From the NCBI GenBank assembly GCA_937893145.1, contig CALBJW010000191.1, positions 1-52,066 on the forward strand: a stretch of 52,066 nt of DNA. The letters are read 5' to 3'. A program made the position numbers and the translations under genes. Below, piece by piece: positions 35,116 to 42,640 of the stretch. The DNA is from an uncultured Prevotellaceae bacterium (lineage in GTDB: Bacteria; Bacteroidota; Bacteroidia; Bacteroidales; Bacteroidaceae). The notes beneath the pieces are model-generated. The model was not told the DNA's origin, did no database searches, and saw only the letters and a list, made by a program, of their open reading frames with translations. The first letter of the stretch is position 1, and each line of letters starts with the position of its first letter.

Positions 35116-35693
35116 ACGGTAGTATAGCAACAAGATATGCTCGTGCCCTCTTCATTGAGGCACAGGCTCAGTTCGCAGATAAGATTATCTACGACCATCT
35201 TGGTATGCTCTATTCCAGCATGAAAGCGGCTCCCGACTTGCAGTTCGCACTTGCCAATCCACGAGTGGATAAGGACACGAAGTATAAGTTACTTGTCACA
35301 GCATCGGGCATCAATTCTGGTGCTTGGGCAAAGGAAGGTACGGCACCTGTGGTGCAGAGCTACGATCATACCCTTTACACTCGTTTCCTCCAACTCGTTC
35401 TCGAGCATCGTCGTGAGCAGTATCTGCGTATGATGATACTTGTGTATAGCGACCTCTATCGCGAACACTACAAGATAGACAAGATTGTGTTTGAGACCGC
35501 TGTTCCTGCTTCGCCTGAGAATATAGAGAAGATGAAGGAACGAGTCTCTGCCAAGACAGGTCGTGAGGTGGAGTGTGTCACTCATGTTCGTCCCGAACTC
35601 ATCGGAGGTTTCCGTCTCCGCATTGGTGATATTCGATACGACTACAGCTATGCAACCAAGCTGGAAAAGATTAAATTAAAACTTAAAAATTAA
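35112..35693 (+). CDS. atpH: ATP synthase F1 subunit delta
   Basis: 193 residues, slightly longer than average. It has the family N-terminal helical bundle (start IATRYARALFIEA) and the C-terminal signature ELIGGFRLRIGDIRYDYS. It joins the F1 head to the b stalk. The last codons and the stop lie in the left arm of an AT-rich inverted repeat, so the Lys-rich tail (KIKLKLKN) may be partly repeat-derived. Confidence 0.93.
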   Translation: MNGSIATRYARALFIEAQAQFADKIIYDHLGMLYSSMKAAPDLQFALANPRVDKDTKYKLLVTASGINSGAWAKEGTAPVVQSYDHTLYTRFLQLVLEHRREQYLRMMILVYSDLYREHYKIDKIVFETAVPASPENIEKMKERVSAKTGREVECVTHVRPELIGGFRLRIGDIRYDYSYATKLEKIKLKLKN

Positions 35694-35753
35694 AAGTTAA
35701 AATTTCGTAAGCACCCACAAGGAATGCCGCACGCTAAATTTTAATTTTTAATT
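35688..35753. repeat. AT-rich inverted repeat between atpH and atpA
   Basis: Eighteen-base arms (35688-35705 and 35736-35753) pair with one mismatch around a 30-base GC-richer centre. The left arm covers the atpH stop codon. The layout resembles a miniature palindromic element or an mRNA-stabilising hairpin; no protein is encoded. Confidence 0.6.
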
Positions 35754-35775
35754 ATTAATTTTTAACTTATAAACT

Positions 35776-37362
35776 ATGGATAATATAAAAGTTAGTGAAG
35801 TAACAGCGATGCTCCGCCAGCAACTTGCCGACATCGAGAATGATGAACGCATAGGTGCAGAGGCTGAGGTGGGAACCGTGCTTACCGTATCGGATGGTGT
35901 GGTTCGTATCTATGGTCTTCGCAATGCAGAGGCGGGAGAACTCCTTGAGTTTGACAATGGTATGCAAGCCATCGTGATGAACCTTGAGGAGGATAATGTC
36001 GGTGCTGTGCTTCTCGGTCCTACAGATAATATTGAGGAAGGTGATACAGTGAAGCGTACAGAGCGCATCGCTTCTATCCCTGTCTGCGAACAGATGATAG
36101 GTCGTGTGGTCAACACTCTCGGACAACCAATCGATGGTGAAGGCGAAATCTGTGGTGAAGCATGTCAGATGCCACTTGAACGCAAAGCACCAGGTGTTAT
36201 CTATCGTCAGCCTGTGAACGAACCTCTCCAGACGGGTCTCAAGGCGGTCGATGCTATGATTCCTATCGGTCGTGGTCAGCGAGAACTCATCATCGGTGAC
36301 CGTCAGACTGGTAAGACTGCCATTGCAATCGACACCATCATCAATCAGCGCAGTAACTACGAAGCAGGCAATCCTGTATATTGTATATATGTGGCAGTAG
36401 GACAGAAGGGTTCTACCGTAGCCACTATCGTGAATACCCTCAAGCAGAAGGGAGCGATGGACTATACCATCGTGGTTAGTGCAACTGCTTCCGACCCTGC
36501 AGCCATGCAGTATTTCGCACCATTCGCAGGAGCTGCTATCGGAGAGTATTTCCGCGATACTGGTCGCCATGCACTTGTGGTATATGATGACCTCTCAAAA
36601 CAGGCTGTTGCCTATCGTGAGGTGTCACTTATCTTGAAGCGTCCTTCTGGTCGTGAAGCATATCCTGGTGATGTGTTCTATCTCCACTCTCGTCTCCTCG
36701 AACGCGCTGCCAAGATTATCAACCAACAGGAAGTGGCAGAGAAGATGAACGACCTTCCAGATTCCCTCAAGGGTAAGGTGAAGGGTGGCGGTTCGCTCAC
36801 AGCCCTCCCAATCATTGAGACTCAGGCAGGTGATGTGTCAGCATATATCCCAACCAATGTGATTTCCATTACCGATGGTCAGATCTTCCTTGAGACAGGA
36901 CTCTTCAATCAAGGTGTGCGCCCTGCTATCAATGTGGGTATCTCCGTTTCCCGAGTAGGTGGTAATGCTCAGTTGAAGGCAATGAAGAAGGTGGCAGGTA
37001 CACTCAAGATTGACCAGGCACAGTACCGCGAACTTGAGTCGTTCTCAAAGTTTGGTGGTGATATGGACCCTGTGACTGCCTTCACTATCGACAAGGGACG
37101 CAAGAACTCGCAGCTCCTCATCCAGAAGCAGTACTCTCCAATGCCTGTTGAGGAACAGATTGCCATCCTTTATTGTGGTACACACGGACTCCTTCGTAAT
37201 ATCGAAGTCAGTCAGGCTCGTGCATTTGAAGTTCAGTTCCTTGACCTTCTCCGCACCACACACAAGGATGATGTACTCGTTCCGCTTTCACAAGGCAAGA
37301 TTGATGATGGCATCACAAAGATAATTGAAGAAGTAGCTTCTAATATAAAGAGCCCCCTCTAA
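35776..37362 (+). CDS. atpA: ATP synthase F1 subunit alpha
   Basis: 528 residues. It has the non-catalytic nucleotide site GDRQTGKT (174-181), the VGQKGSTVA segment and the C-terminal domain. The final residues SPL and the TAA stop lie in a GC-rich palindromic repeat, so the natural C-terminus appears to have been replaced by repeat sequence. The rest is normal. Confidence 0.97.
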   Translation: MDNIKVSEVTAMLRQQLADIENDERIGAEAEVGTVLTVSDGVVRIYGLRNAEAGELLEFDNGMQAIVMNLEEDNVGAVLLGPTDNIEEGDTVKRTERIASIPVCEQMIGRVVNTLGQPIDGEGEICGEACQMPLERKAPGVIYRQPVNEPLQTGLKAVDAMIPIGRGQRELIIGDRQTGKTAIAIDTIINQRSNYEAGNPVYCIYVAVGQKGSTVATIVNTLKQKGAMDYTIVVSATASDPAAMQYFAPFAGAAIGEYFRDTGRHALVVYDDLSKQAVAYREVSLILKRPSGREAYPGDVFYLHSRLLERAAKIINQQEVAEKMNDLPDSLKGKVKGGGSLTALPIIETQAGDVSAYIPTNVISITDGQIFLETGLFNQGVRPAINVGISVSRVGGNAQLKAMKKVAGTLKIDQAQYRELESFSKFGGDMDPVTAFTIDKGRKNSQLLIQKQYSPMPVEEQIAILYCGTHGLLRNIEVSQARAFEVQFLDLLRTTHKDDVLVPLSQGKIDDGITKIIEEVASNIKSPL

Positions 37363-37379
37363 CTCCCCCATTGGGGGAG
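37363..37379. repeat. GC-rich palindromic repeat at the atpA stop
   Basis: A perfect 7-bp stem, CTCCCCC (37363-37369) and GGGGGAG (37373-37379), with loop ATT, directly after the atpA stop. A further C-rich stretch before it lies inside the coding sequence. It is of the same kind as the repeat after atpD, with no T tract. Confidence 0.65.
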
Positions 37380-37456
37380 GACTGTAGGATGTAATAAAAA
37401 ACTGCTATAAACCATGCGCAGCCTAAATGGTACATGGTTAAATCGTAAATAATTAG

Positions 37457-38314
37457 ATGGCTTCACTAAAAGAAATAAAAGGTCGTATTGCTTCGGTACA
37501 GAGTACACAGAAGATAACGTCAGCTATGCGTATGGTGGCGAGTGCAAAACTCCACCGTACGCAGATGATGACGCAGAACTTCCTTGTCTATATCGAAGAA
37601 ATGAAGTCGATAGTGGAGAAGTTGGGACATTCTGTGGATAATGAAAATGCTGCAGAACCTCGTCGCATTGCTCTCATCCCGATATCTTCTGGTTCTGGAC
37701 TTTGTGGTGCGTTCAATTCCAATATAGCAAAAACCACAAAGGCTGCCATTTCCGAATACAAGTCGAAGGGCATAGAAGTGCAGTTGATTCCAATCGGCAA
37801 GAAGATTCTTCACGACTTAAAGAAGGAAGGAATCACCTGTACCGAAGATTTCTGTCTTTCTGCAGAGGAAGTAGGAAAGGGTGATGCTTTTGCAGCTTGT
37901 TGTCATCTTGTGAAATACCTTCAAGAGCAACTATCTTCAGACAAGATAGACGGTGTAGAATTCATCTACCATCATTTCCATAGCATGGGCAAGCAGATAG
38001 TGACTCGTGAACCGCTTGACATGTCCGTGCCTCAGTTGCAGACATTGAAAAAGGAAGATAAGGAGTATATCACCGAGCCAAACGAAAACGAACTTCTTGC
38101 GGAGCTTCATCCTAAGATGCTCAACTCCAAAGTCTATGGCATCATTCTCGACTCCGTTACCTCCGAACATGCAGCCCGAATGCTTGCCATGCAGACGGCA
38201 GATGATAACGCAAAGGAACTCCTGCAAGAACTCACGCTCCTCTACAACAAGTCTCGCCAGCAAGCCATCACCAACGAACTCATCGACATCATGGGTGGCA
38301 AGGTGGCACAGTAA
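37457..38314 (+). CDS. atpG: ATP synthase F1 subunit gamma
   Basis: 285 residues. This is the central shaft. The N-terminal helix (LKEIKGRIASVQSTQKITSAM) and the C-terminal helix (NKSRQQAITNELIDIMGG) are typical. It is the last synthase gene, and a DUF418 gene starts five bases after its stop. Confidence 0.96.
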   Translation: MASLKEIKGRIASVQSTQKITSAMRMVASAKLHRTQMMTQNFLVYIEEMKSIVEKLGHSVDNENAAEPRRIALIPISSGSGLCGAFNSNIAKTTKAAISEYKSKGIEVQLIPIGKKILHDLKKEGITCTEDFCLSAEEVGKGDAFAACCHLVKYLQEQLSSDKIDGVEFIYHHFHSMGKQIVTREPLDMSVPQLQTLKKEDKEYITEPNENELLAELHPKMLNSKVYGIILDSVTSEHAARMLAMQTADDNAKELLQELTLLYNKSRQQAITNELIDIMGGKVAQ

Positions 38315-38318
38315 TCAA

Positions 38319-39482
38319 ATGCAAACAAATCAGACAACTACCAAAAGAATAAATGTGGCGGATAGCCTTCGCGGATTTGCGATGGTGGGCATTATCCTCA
38401 TTCATTTTCTCGAACATCTTAACTTCTACAGTTTCCCAGAACCTACAGTGTTTGAACAAGGGCTCTGGGACACTGTGTTTTATCTTGGGGCAAATAAGAT
38501 GTATGCCATCTTCTCTATGCTCTTCGGACTCAGTTGCTACATACAGCATCATAACCAGGAGGTGAAGGGGCAGGATTTTCGTCCACGCTTTGCATGGCGA
38601 ATGGTGCTTCTCTTCCTTTGGGGAATGTTCGACCTTGTATTCTTCAATGGTGATCTATTGTGTACTTATGCAGTATTGGGACTTTTCCTCATTCCTCTTG
38701 TCAGGGCAAAGGGTTGGGTGCTGTGGCTTGTGGCAGCATTGCTGTTCGTGCAACCAATAGAGGTGGGTTATGAGATTGCAGGACTCATTGACTCTTCTGC
38801 CCAACCGATGAATATCGACATCAGTAAGTATTGGGCAATGTGCTATGATGCTTGTGCAAATGGTGGTTTCCTTGATGTGGCAAAGGCAAATCTCACGGGA
38901 GGACTCCAAATCAATTTCGGATGGGCAATACAGCACGGACGACTCACGCAGACTCTTCTTTTGTTTGTTGTTGGTATGATAATAGGTCGTCGTCGCCTCT
39001 TTATTAACGAGGGCAATAATCTTCTGGTGTGGAAGAAGATAATCTGTGCATCAGTTGTGCTTTTTGCCGTTACACAGACTATTCTCAATACCGTGTCATT
39101 TGACACCCTTTCACCTGTGATGCGTAATAGCCTCAGCATACAAATCACGTCTTGGCGCAACTTCGCTATGATGTCCTTCTATGTAGGCTGCATCACCTTA
39201 TTGTATTATAAGACAAAAGTACAGTCGGCACTCCACCACCTTTCGTATATTGGAAAGATGAGTCTTACCGCCTATCTCCTTCAGTCCATCATCGGTGGTT
39301 TCCTCTTCTACCATTGGGGACTCAACCTGCACCTTGTCAGCAGTCACGGCATCAGTTTCGTTCTCGGCATCATCTTCTGCATCTGTCTTTATTTCTTCTG
39401 CCGCTTCTGGACCTCTCGTTTCCGTCGAGGTCCACTCGAAGAGATATGGTCAAGACTGACTTGGATGTTTGGAGAGAAATAA
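38319..39482 (+). CDS. DUF418 (YeiB-like) membrane protein
   Basis: 387 residues from the ATG at 38319. An in-frame upstream ATG inside atpG (38097) would encode an unlikely Ser/Thr/Pro-rich extension. About ten membrane helices are predicted. The family start DSLRGFAMVGIILIHFLEH and the C-terminal RRGPLEEIWSRLTW signature are clear. Function is unknown; the family is related to acyltransferase-3-type membrane proteins. It starts five bases after atpG, so it is read from the ATP synthase transcript. Confidence 0.88.
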   Translation: MQTNQTTTKRINVADSLRGFAMVGIILIHFLEHLNFYSFPEPTVFEQGLWDTVFYLGANKMYAIFSMLFGLSCYIQHHNQEVKGQDFRPRFAWRMVLLFLWGMFDLVFFNGDLLCTYAVLGLFLIPLVRAKGWVLWLVAALLFVQPIEVGYEIAGLIDSSAQPMNIDISKYWAMCYDACANGGFLDVAKANLTGGLQINFGWAIQHGRLTQTLLLFVVGMIIGRRRLFINEGNNLLVWKKIICASVVLFAVTQTILNTVSFDTLSPVMRNSLSIQITSWRNFAMMSFYVGCITLLYYKTKVQSALHHLSYIGKMSLTAYLLQSIIGGFLFYHWGLNLHLVSSHGISFVLGIIFCICLYFFCRFWTSRFRRGPLEEIWSRLTWMFGEK

Positions 39483-39553
39483 AAAACTGCTAACGATATG
39501 CAGTTTTGCATAAATTATCCCGCACTATCATCACTGACGGTGCGGGATAATTT
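39483..39553. terminator. Two hairpins between convergent genes, likely bidirectional terminator
   Basis: The first stem is AAAACTGC (39483-39490) with GCAGTTTT (39500-39507). The second is a perfect 14-bp stem (39512-39525 with 39540-39553) carrying TCCCGCAC, with A and T flanks on both sides. It can end the ATP synthase transcript and the minus-strand sigma-factor operon. Confidence 0.85.
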
Positions 39554-39567
39554 TGTATATCTATCAA

Positions 39568-39981
39568 CTAAAGAATGGGATAGGATTTGCCATTCATTTC
39601 TTTCAGGTTTATTATGTCTTGCATGGTGTTCACTATACTCACAATGCCGAAGCAGATGAGGCAGGAGAGTAGGGTGGTGGTGATGAGGCGTGAGTTCTGC
39701 TGGATGAAAAGCAGAATACCGCTTTGCACGTTGAACGAGAATAGATGAGCATCATCTGATATGGAGAGGATGAATGCTAACAATCCTCCTCCACACAAGA
39801 TGCCAAGCACGAAGGCTACAACCATGCAGTATTTATATCTTCGGATGCAAGCCTCCTCGTGCTGTTTCAAGAACTCAACCGCATCGAGTCGCTTGTTGAG
39901 TGATGCAAGGAATTGGTCGCTGTCATCGAATGATGGTTTTGCTGCGAGGAAAAGGTCTGCAAGTTCTTTATCTTTTGTCAT
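39568..39981 (-). CDS. Small membrane protein paired with ECF sigma factor (anti-sigma candidate)
   Basis: 137 residues. A charged cytoplasmic start (about 1-48) is followed by two membrane helices (about 50-72 and 98-118). It overlaps the sigma gene by four bases, which is how anti-sigma factors are often placed. No zinc-binding anti-sigma motif is seen, so the role is inferred from position. Confidence 0.6.
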   Translation of the reverse strand: MTKDKELADLFLAAKPSFDDSDQFLASLNKRLDAVEFLKQHEEACIRRYKYCMVVAFVLGILCGGGLLAFILSISDDAHLFSFNVQSGILLFIQQNSRLITTTLLSCLICFGIVSIVNTMQDIINLKEMNGKSYPIL

Positions 39982-40454
39982 AACTTTAGTTTTTCTTTTA
40001 GTTTGTCACGACCTCGTGAGAGTTGTTTCTTTACGGCATCTTCCGAAGAATCCGTGATGGCTGCTATCTCCTTGATGGAATATCCGTTCATGTAGAACAT
40101 CACGATAGCAGAGCGTTCCTTAGGAGGAAGTGTGCCAAGGGCTATGTAAAGTTCTTGATGTTCAAAGGAGGAGTCGGCAGATGATGAGGCTGTGATGCCT
40201 CGTGCCTTGTCCAGTTCTTCGAGAGTCCTTCGACTTGCCTTATGATTAAGAAAGGTGTTGTGAGCAATCTTGAACAACCACGAGCGGAACTTTCCCCGTT
40301 CCTCATAACCTGATGACGAGAGATAAGCCTTGACAAGAGCATCCTGACCTATGTCGTCTGCATCATCCCGATTGCCACAACATAGGGCAAGCAGGAAACT
40401 ACGCAGTGCCTCCTGCTCACTCCGTACAAGTGCTATGAACTGTTCTCTTGTCAT
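39978..40454 (-). CDS. ECF-family RNA polymerase sigma factor
   Basis: 158 residues. Region 2 (about 8-75, with DADDIGQDALVKAYL and FRSWLFKIAHN) and region 4 (about 105-155, with LPPKERSAIVMFYMNGYSIKEIA as helix-turn-helix) are both present. It is the middle gene of a three-gene minus-strand operon, six bases after a DUF6249-like gene and overlapping the small membrane protein. The signal it answers is unknown. Confidence 0.92.
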   Translation of the reverse strand: MTREQFIALVRSEQEALRSFLLALCCGNRDDADDIGQDALVKAYLSSSGYEERGKFRSWLFKIAHNTFLNHKASRRTLEELDKARGITASSSADSSFEHQELYIALGTLPPKERSAIVMFYMNGYSIKEIAAITDSSEDAVKKQLSRGRDKLKEKLKL

Positions 40455-40460
40455 GGATGG

Positions 40461-40910
40461 TTACTTCTGCTTCATGTTCTGTTCTTCTGCTTCCATCTCT
40501 TTTGCGAGCATCTTCTTGCCGATGTGATAGTTGGCAAGGAATGCTATGCATACGGCTAACATTACCAATCCTCCCCATATTGATACGAGCTCATCGCTGT
40601 ATGCTCCAATATTAGCGAAATCGAGATAGACTCCAAATCCTGTCAGACCTATGCCAAAGAACATAGTGAACATTCCCCACTGCAATTTTTTCAGCAGTTT
40701 CTCCTTTATCAGTTTCTCAGGCTTGTTCATCTGCTTCACCAAATCCTCGATATTGATGTCTGCATTCTTCTCCAGAGCAGCAAGGATGATTTCCTTTCTG
40801 TTCTTTTCCGACTCAGTCTTCTTTCTTAATATGAGAAATACTATTGTGATAGGGAGGATTACGCTTGTTCCTAAGACAATGATGATGCCTGTGATGTGAC
40901 TACTAATCAT
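40461..40910 (-). CDS. DUF6249-like membrane protein
   Basis: 149 residues: an N-terminal membrane helix (about 8-28), a charged helix with KNADINIEDLVKQMN, then two further membrane helices (about 75-97 and 107-130) and a Lys/Glu-rich tail. Proteins of this type accompany ECF sigma genes in Bacteroidota. It is probably the first gene of the operon; a weak -7 match (TATTTTTG, minus strand, 41017-41024) lies about 105 bases upstream. Confidence 0.65.
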   Translation of the reverse strand: MISSHITGIIIVLGTSVILPITIVFLILRKKTESEKNRKEIILAALEKNADINIEDLVKQMNKPEKLIKEKLLKKLQWGMFTMFFGIGLTGFGVYLDFANIGAYSDELVSIWGGLVMLAVCIAFLANYHIGKKMLAKEMEAEEQNMKQK

Positions 40911-41100
40911 ATTCTTTTCTGTTTTTATTTGTTAAACTTCATGTTGATTTCAGAACCGATTCACATACATAACAAGTCGAGTCCGTGAAAAGTGACATGA
41001 GGTATTGATAATTTTGCAAAAATAGTAAAAAGGAATTAGATAGTTCGCTTATTCATAATATAAAATGTGTTATATTGTATGAAGTTTGAAAATTATTATT

Positions 41101-41108
41101 TACCTTTG
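41101..41108 (+). promoter_or_regulatory. -7 element for the Fic gene
   Basis: TACCTTTG at 41101-41108 matches the consensus, with a loose TTG at 41075-41077 upstream (23-base gap). It places the transcription start near 41115 and rules out the in-frame ATG at 41086 as the start codon. Confidence 0.6.
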
Positions 41109-41124
41109 CACAAAACAAACGAAT

Positions 41125-41919
41125 ATGCTGACAGATTATAGGCAACTATATGAGGAGACGGTAAAGCTGTATAAGGAACAGGTTTCGGGTAAGTTTGCTG
41201 TCGATGATTTCAAGGAGTATAATGAAATATTATTCTCCTGCCATAGTTGTGCGATAGAGGGAAATTCTTTCTCGGTCGATGATACGAGAGCCTTGAAAGA
41301 ACAGGGCTTGGGCATGATACCTAATAATAAACCTCTTGTTGAGGCTTTTGAGATACTTGACCATTTCCGTGCATACGAAGAGATGATAAGTACGCTCGAT
41401 GCTCCCCTGACCGAAGATTATATTAAACGACTTCATTTTCTGCTTACAGAGCATACCATAGCGTATCGCCATCCAGGTGCAAAGCCTGGAGAATACACAG
41501 ATGTCGATATGGCTGCAGGAAATACCATGTTTGGCGATCACGAAGCACTGATAGCACAAGTTCCTCGTTTGCTTGAATCTACCGAGAAGGTGCTGACATC
41601 TGACATACCTATTATGGAAATAGTGGCTCGTTTCCATGCTTTCTTCGAGTATCTGCATCCTTTCCGTGATGGAAATGGCAGACTTGGTCGTTTGCTTGCA
41701 AACAAACTCTTGCTTCAGGCAGGTCAGCCCCTGCTCATCATACCTCTCGAAGCCCGTGATGAATATATCAACTGTCTCAAACTCTTCCGTACTGATACGC
41801 AGGAGCATCTCATCCAGTTCTTCTACAAGACTTCTGTTCTTCGTATGCAATCAGAGATTGAACAAAAGAAGAATATGACTGAAAACTTCACACAAGGTTT
41901 TGACTTCTTGAAGAAATAA
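41125..41919 (+). CDS. Fic-family protein, class II (AMPylator or relative)
   Basis: 264 residues from the ATG at 41125, chosen because the promoter lies between it and the earlier ATG. The Fic motif HPFRDGNGRLGR (H178 first) is perfect, so adenylyl transfer is possible. An inhibitory motif of the S-x-x-x-E-G form (S41, E45, G46) lies in the N-terminal part, which makes it class II: the glutamate would block the ATP site until displaced. There is no fused DNA-binding domain. No antitoxin gene is adjacent. The target is unknown. It is isolated between two long intergenic regions and followed by a long palindrome. Confidence 0.88.
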   Translation: MLTDYRQLYEETVKLYKEQVSGKFAVDDFKEYNEILFSCHSCAIEGNSFSVDDTRALKEQGLGMIPNNKPLVEAFEILDHFRAYEEMISTLDAPLTEDYIKRLHFLLTEHTIAYRHPGAKPGEYTDVDMAAGNTMFGDHEALIAQVPRLLESTEKVLTSDIPIMEIVARFHAFFEYLHPFRDGNGRLGRLLANKLLLQAGQPLLIIPLEARDEYINCLKLFRTDTQEHLIQFFYKTSVLRMQSEIEQKKNMTENFTQGFDFLKK

Positions 41920-41923
41920 ATAA

Positions 41924-41965
41924 TTAGGTATATGCGCTTAGTGCGCACTAAGCACATATACCTAA
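41924..41965. terminator. 42-base near-perfect palindrome after the Fic gene
   Basis: Two 21-base arms (41924-41944 and 41945-41965) pair with one mismatch around a GTGCGCAC centre, starting five bases after the Fic stop. There is no T tract on the plus strand, but minus-strand reading gives a T-rich run. It could terminate either strand or be a protein-binding site. Confidence 0.55.
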
Positions 41966-42036
41966 AACTCCATACATATTATCATAATGTGGCTCTTTAG
42001 TGTTTTAATTGAATAAATTGTTCAATGAATTGGGGT

Positions 42037-42101
42037 GTTCATCGTCGATGAACGCATGTTTATCGCATGATGAGCGTGTGTTTGTCGCTTGATAAACGCG
42101 A
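42037..42101. repeat. Three tandem palindromic units, 21-22-bp period
   Basis: Units start at 42037, 42058 and 42080, each following the pattern GTT(C/T)(A/G)TCG, then GAT(G/A)A(A/G)CG. The first unit contains a perfect 8-bp inverted repeat with a one-base centre (GTTCATCG, T, CGATGAAC). The period resembles the 22-bp array at 6286-6395, but the unit sequence differs. Confidence 0.65.
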
Positions 42102-42187
42102 ATGAATCGGTCTATGCTTGTTTTGTGTTATTCAAACGTATAAAACATCCTATTTTTATAAAAAATAATTTTTATTTTTGAGAAAAA

Positions 42188-42582
42188 AGGTACATAGGTA
42201 CATAATTTGGTTGTATGTATAAGATAATCAAATTGATATGCAATGTATCTTTGTATGTACCTTGTATGTATCTATGTACCTTTATATGCCTAAAAACGTC
42301 ATTTTAGCCTCCTATTCAGCGTTTTTAGCCGTTGTATAAGCACTATCCGGGACGTGTTTTTGAGTATAAATAAGGTTGAATACTCATTCTTATTAGTTAG
42401 AAAGGCGACTGTCAAGCGGCTGACAGTCGCCTGTCAATATGCTTGACAGTCTGCAGTTGACACTAAAACTATGTACCTATGTACCTTTGAAAATTAAAGG
42501 TACATACAAAGGTACATAAATATATATTGTTGTACACCAAGTAGATATGGCGAAAAAATCGCCTTTATGTATCTATGTACCT
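42188..42582. repeat. Nine-copy AGGTACATA array in both orientations
   Basis: Forward copies start at 42188, 42196, 42498 and 42510. Reverse copies (TATGTACCT) start at 42254, 42273, 42470, 42478 and 42574. They form two clusters, 42188-42281 and 42470-42582, each able to fold into large hairpins; near-copies such as TGTATCT lie beside them. The GTAC core is itself palindromic. Copies 42188/42196 and 42470/42478 are direct tandems eight bases apart. Confidence 0.75.
42404..42449. repeat. Two adjacent perfect hairpins
   Basis: The first is an 11-bp stem (42404-42414 with 42421-42431, GGCGACTGTCA). The second is a 7-bp stem (42431-42437 with 42443-42449, CTGTCAA). They share base 42431 and the CTGTCA motif, which recurs in part at about 42458-42463. 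They lie between the two clusters of AGGTACATA repeats. Confidence 0.6.
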
Positions 42583-42640
42583 TACTTTTAAGCTTTTTAA
42601 AATATTTTTGAGTTGCACGATAAGAGTGCTGCCTCTTTCA

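Larger units (their letters stand above)
41966..42640. other. Structured non-coding region between the Fic gene and a lipoprotein gene
   Basis: No open reading frame of useful length, tRNA or rRNA was seen. The region is AT-rich and packed with repeats: degenerate 21-22-bp palindromic units (42037-42101), nine copies of AGGTACATA in both orientations (42188-42582), a 7-bp inverted repeat TGAGTAT/ATACTCA (42361-42386), and two stacked hairpins (42404-42449). These look like protein-binding arrays or the remains of a mobile element. Confidence 0.7.

Noticed and set aside
35767..36570. Long minus-strand open frame opposite atpA
   Set aside because: It is fully antisense to atpA and has Cys/His/Thr-rich composition typical of shadow frames.
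38097..38318. Extended start of the DUF418 gene inside atpG
   Set aside because: The extension is another frame of atpG; the DUF418 family starts after 38319.
42188..42582. CRISPR array
   Set aside because: The repeats are only nine bases, occur in both orientations and have no regular spacers; no cas genes are present.
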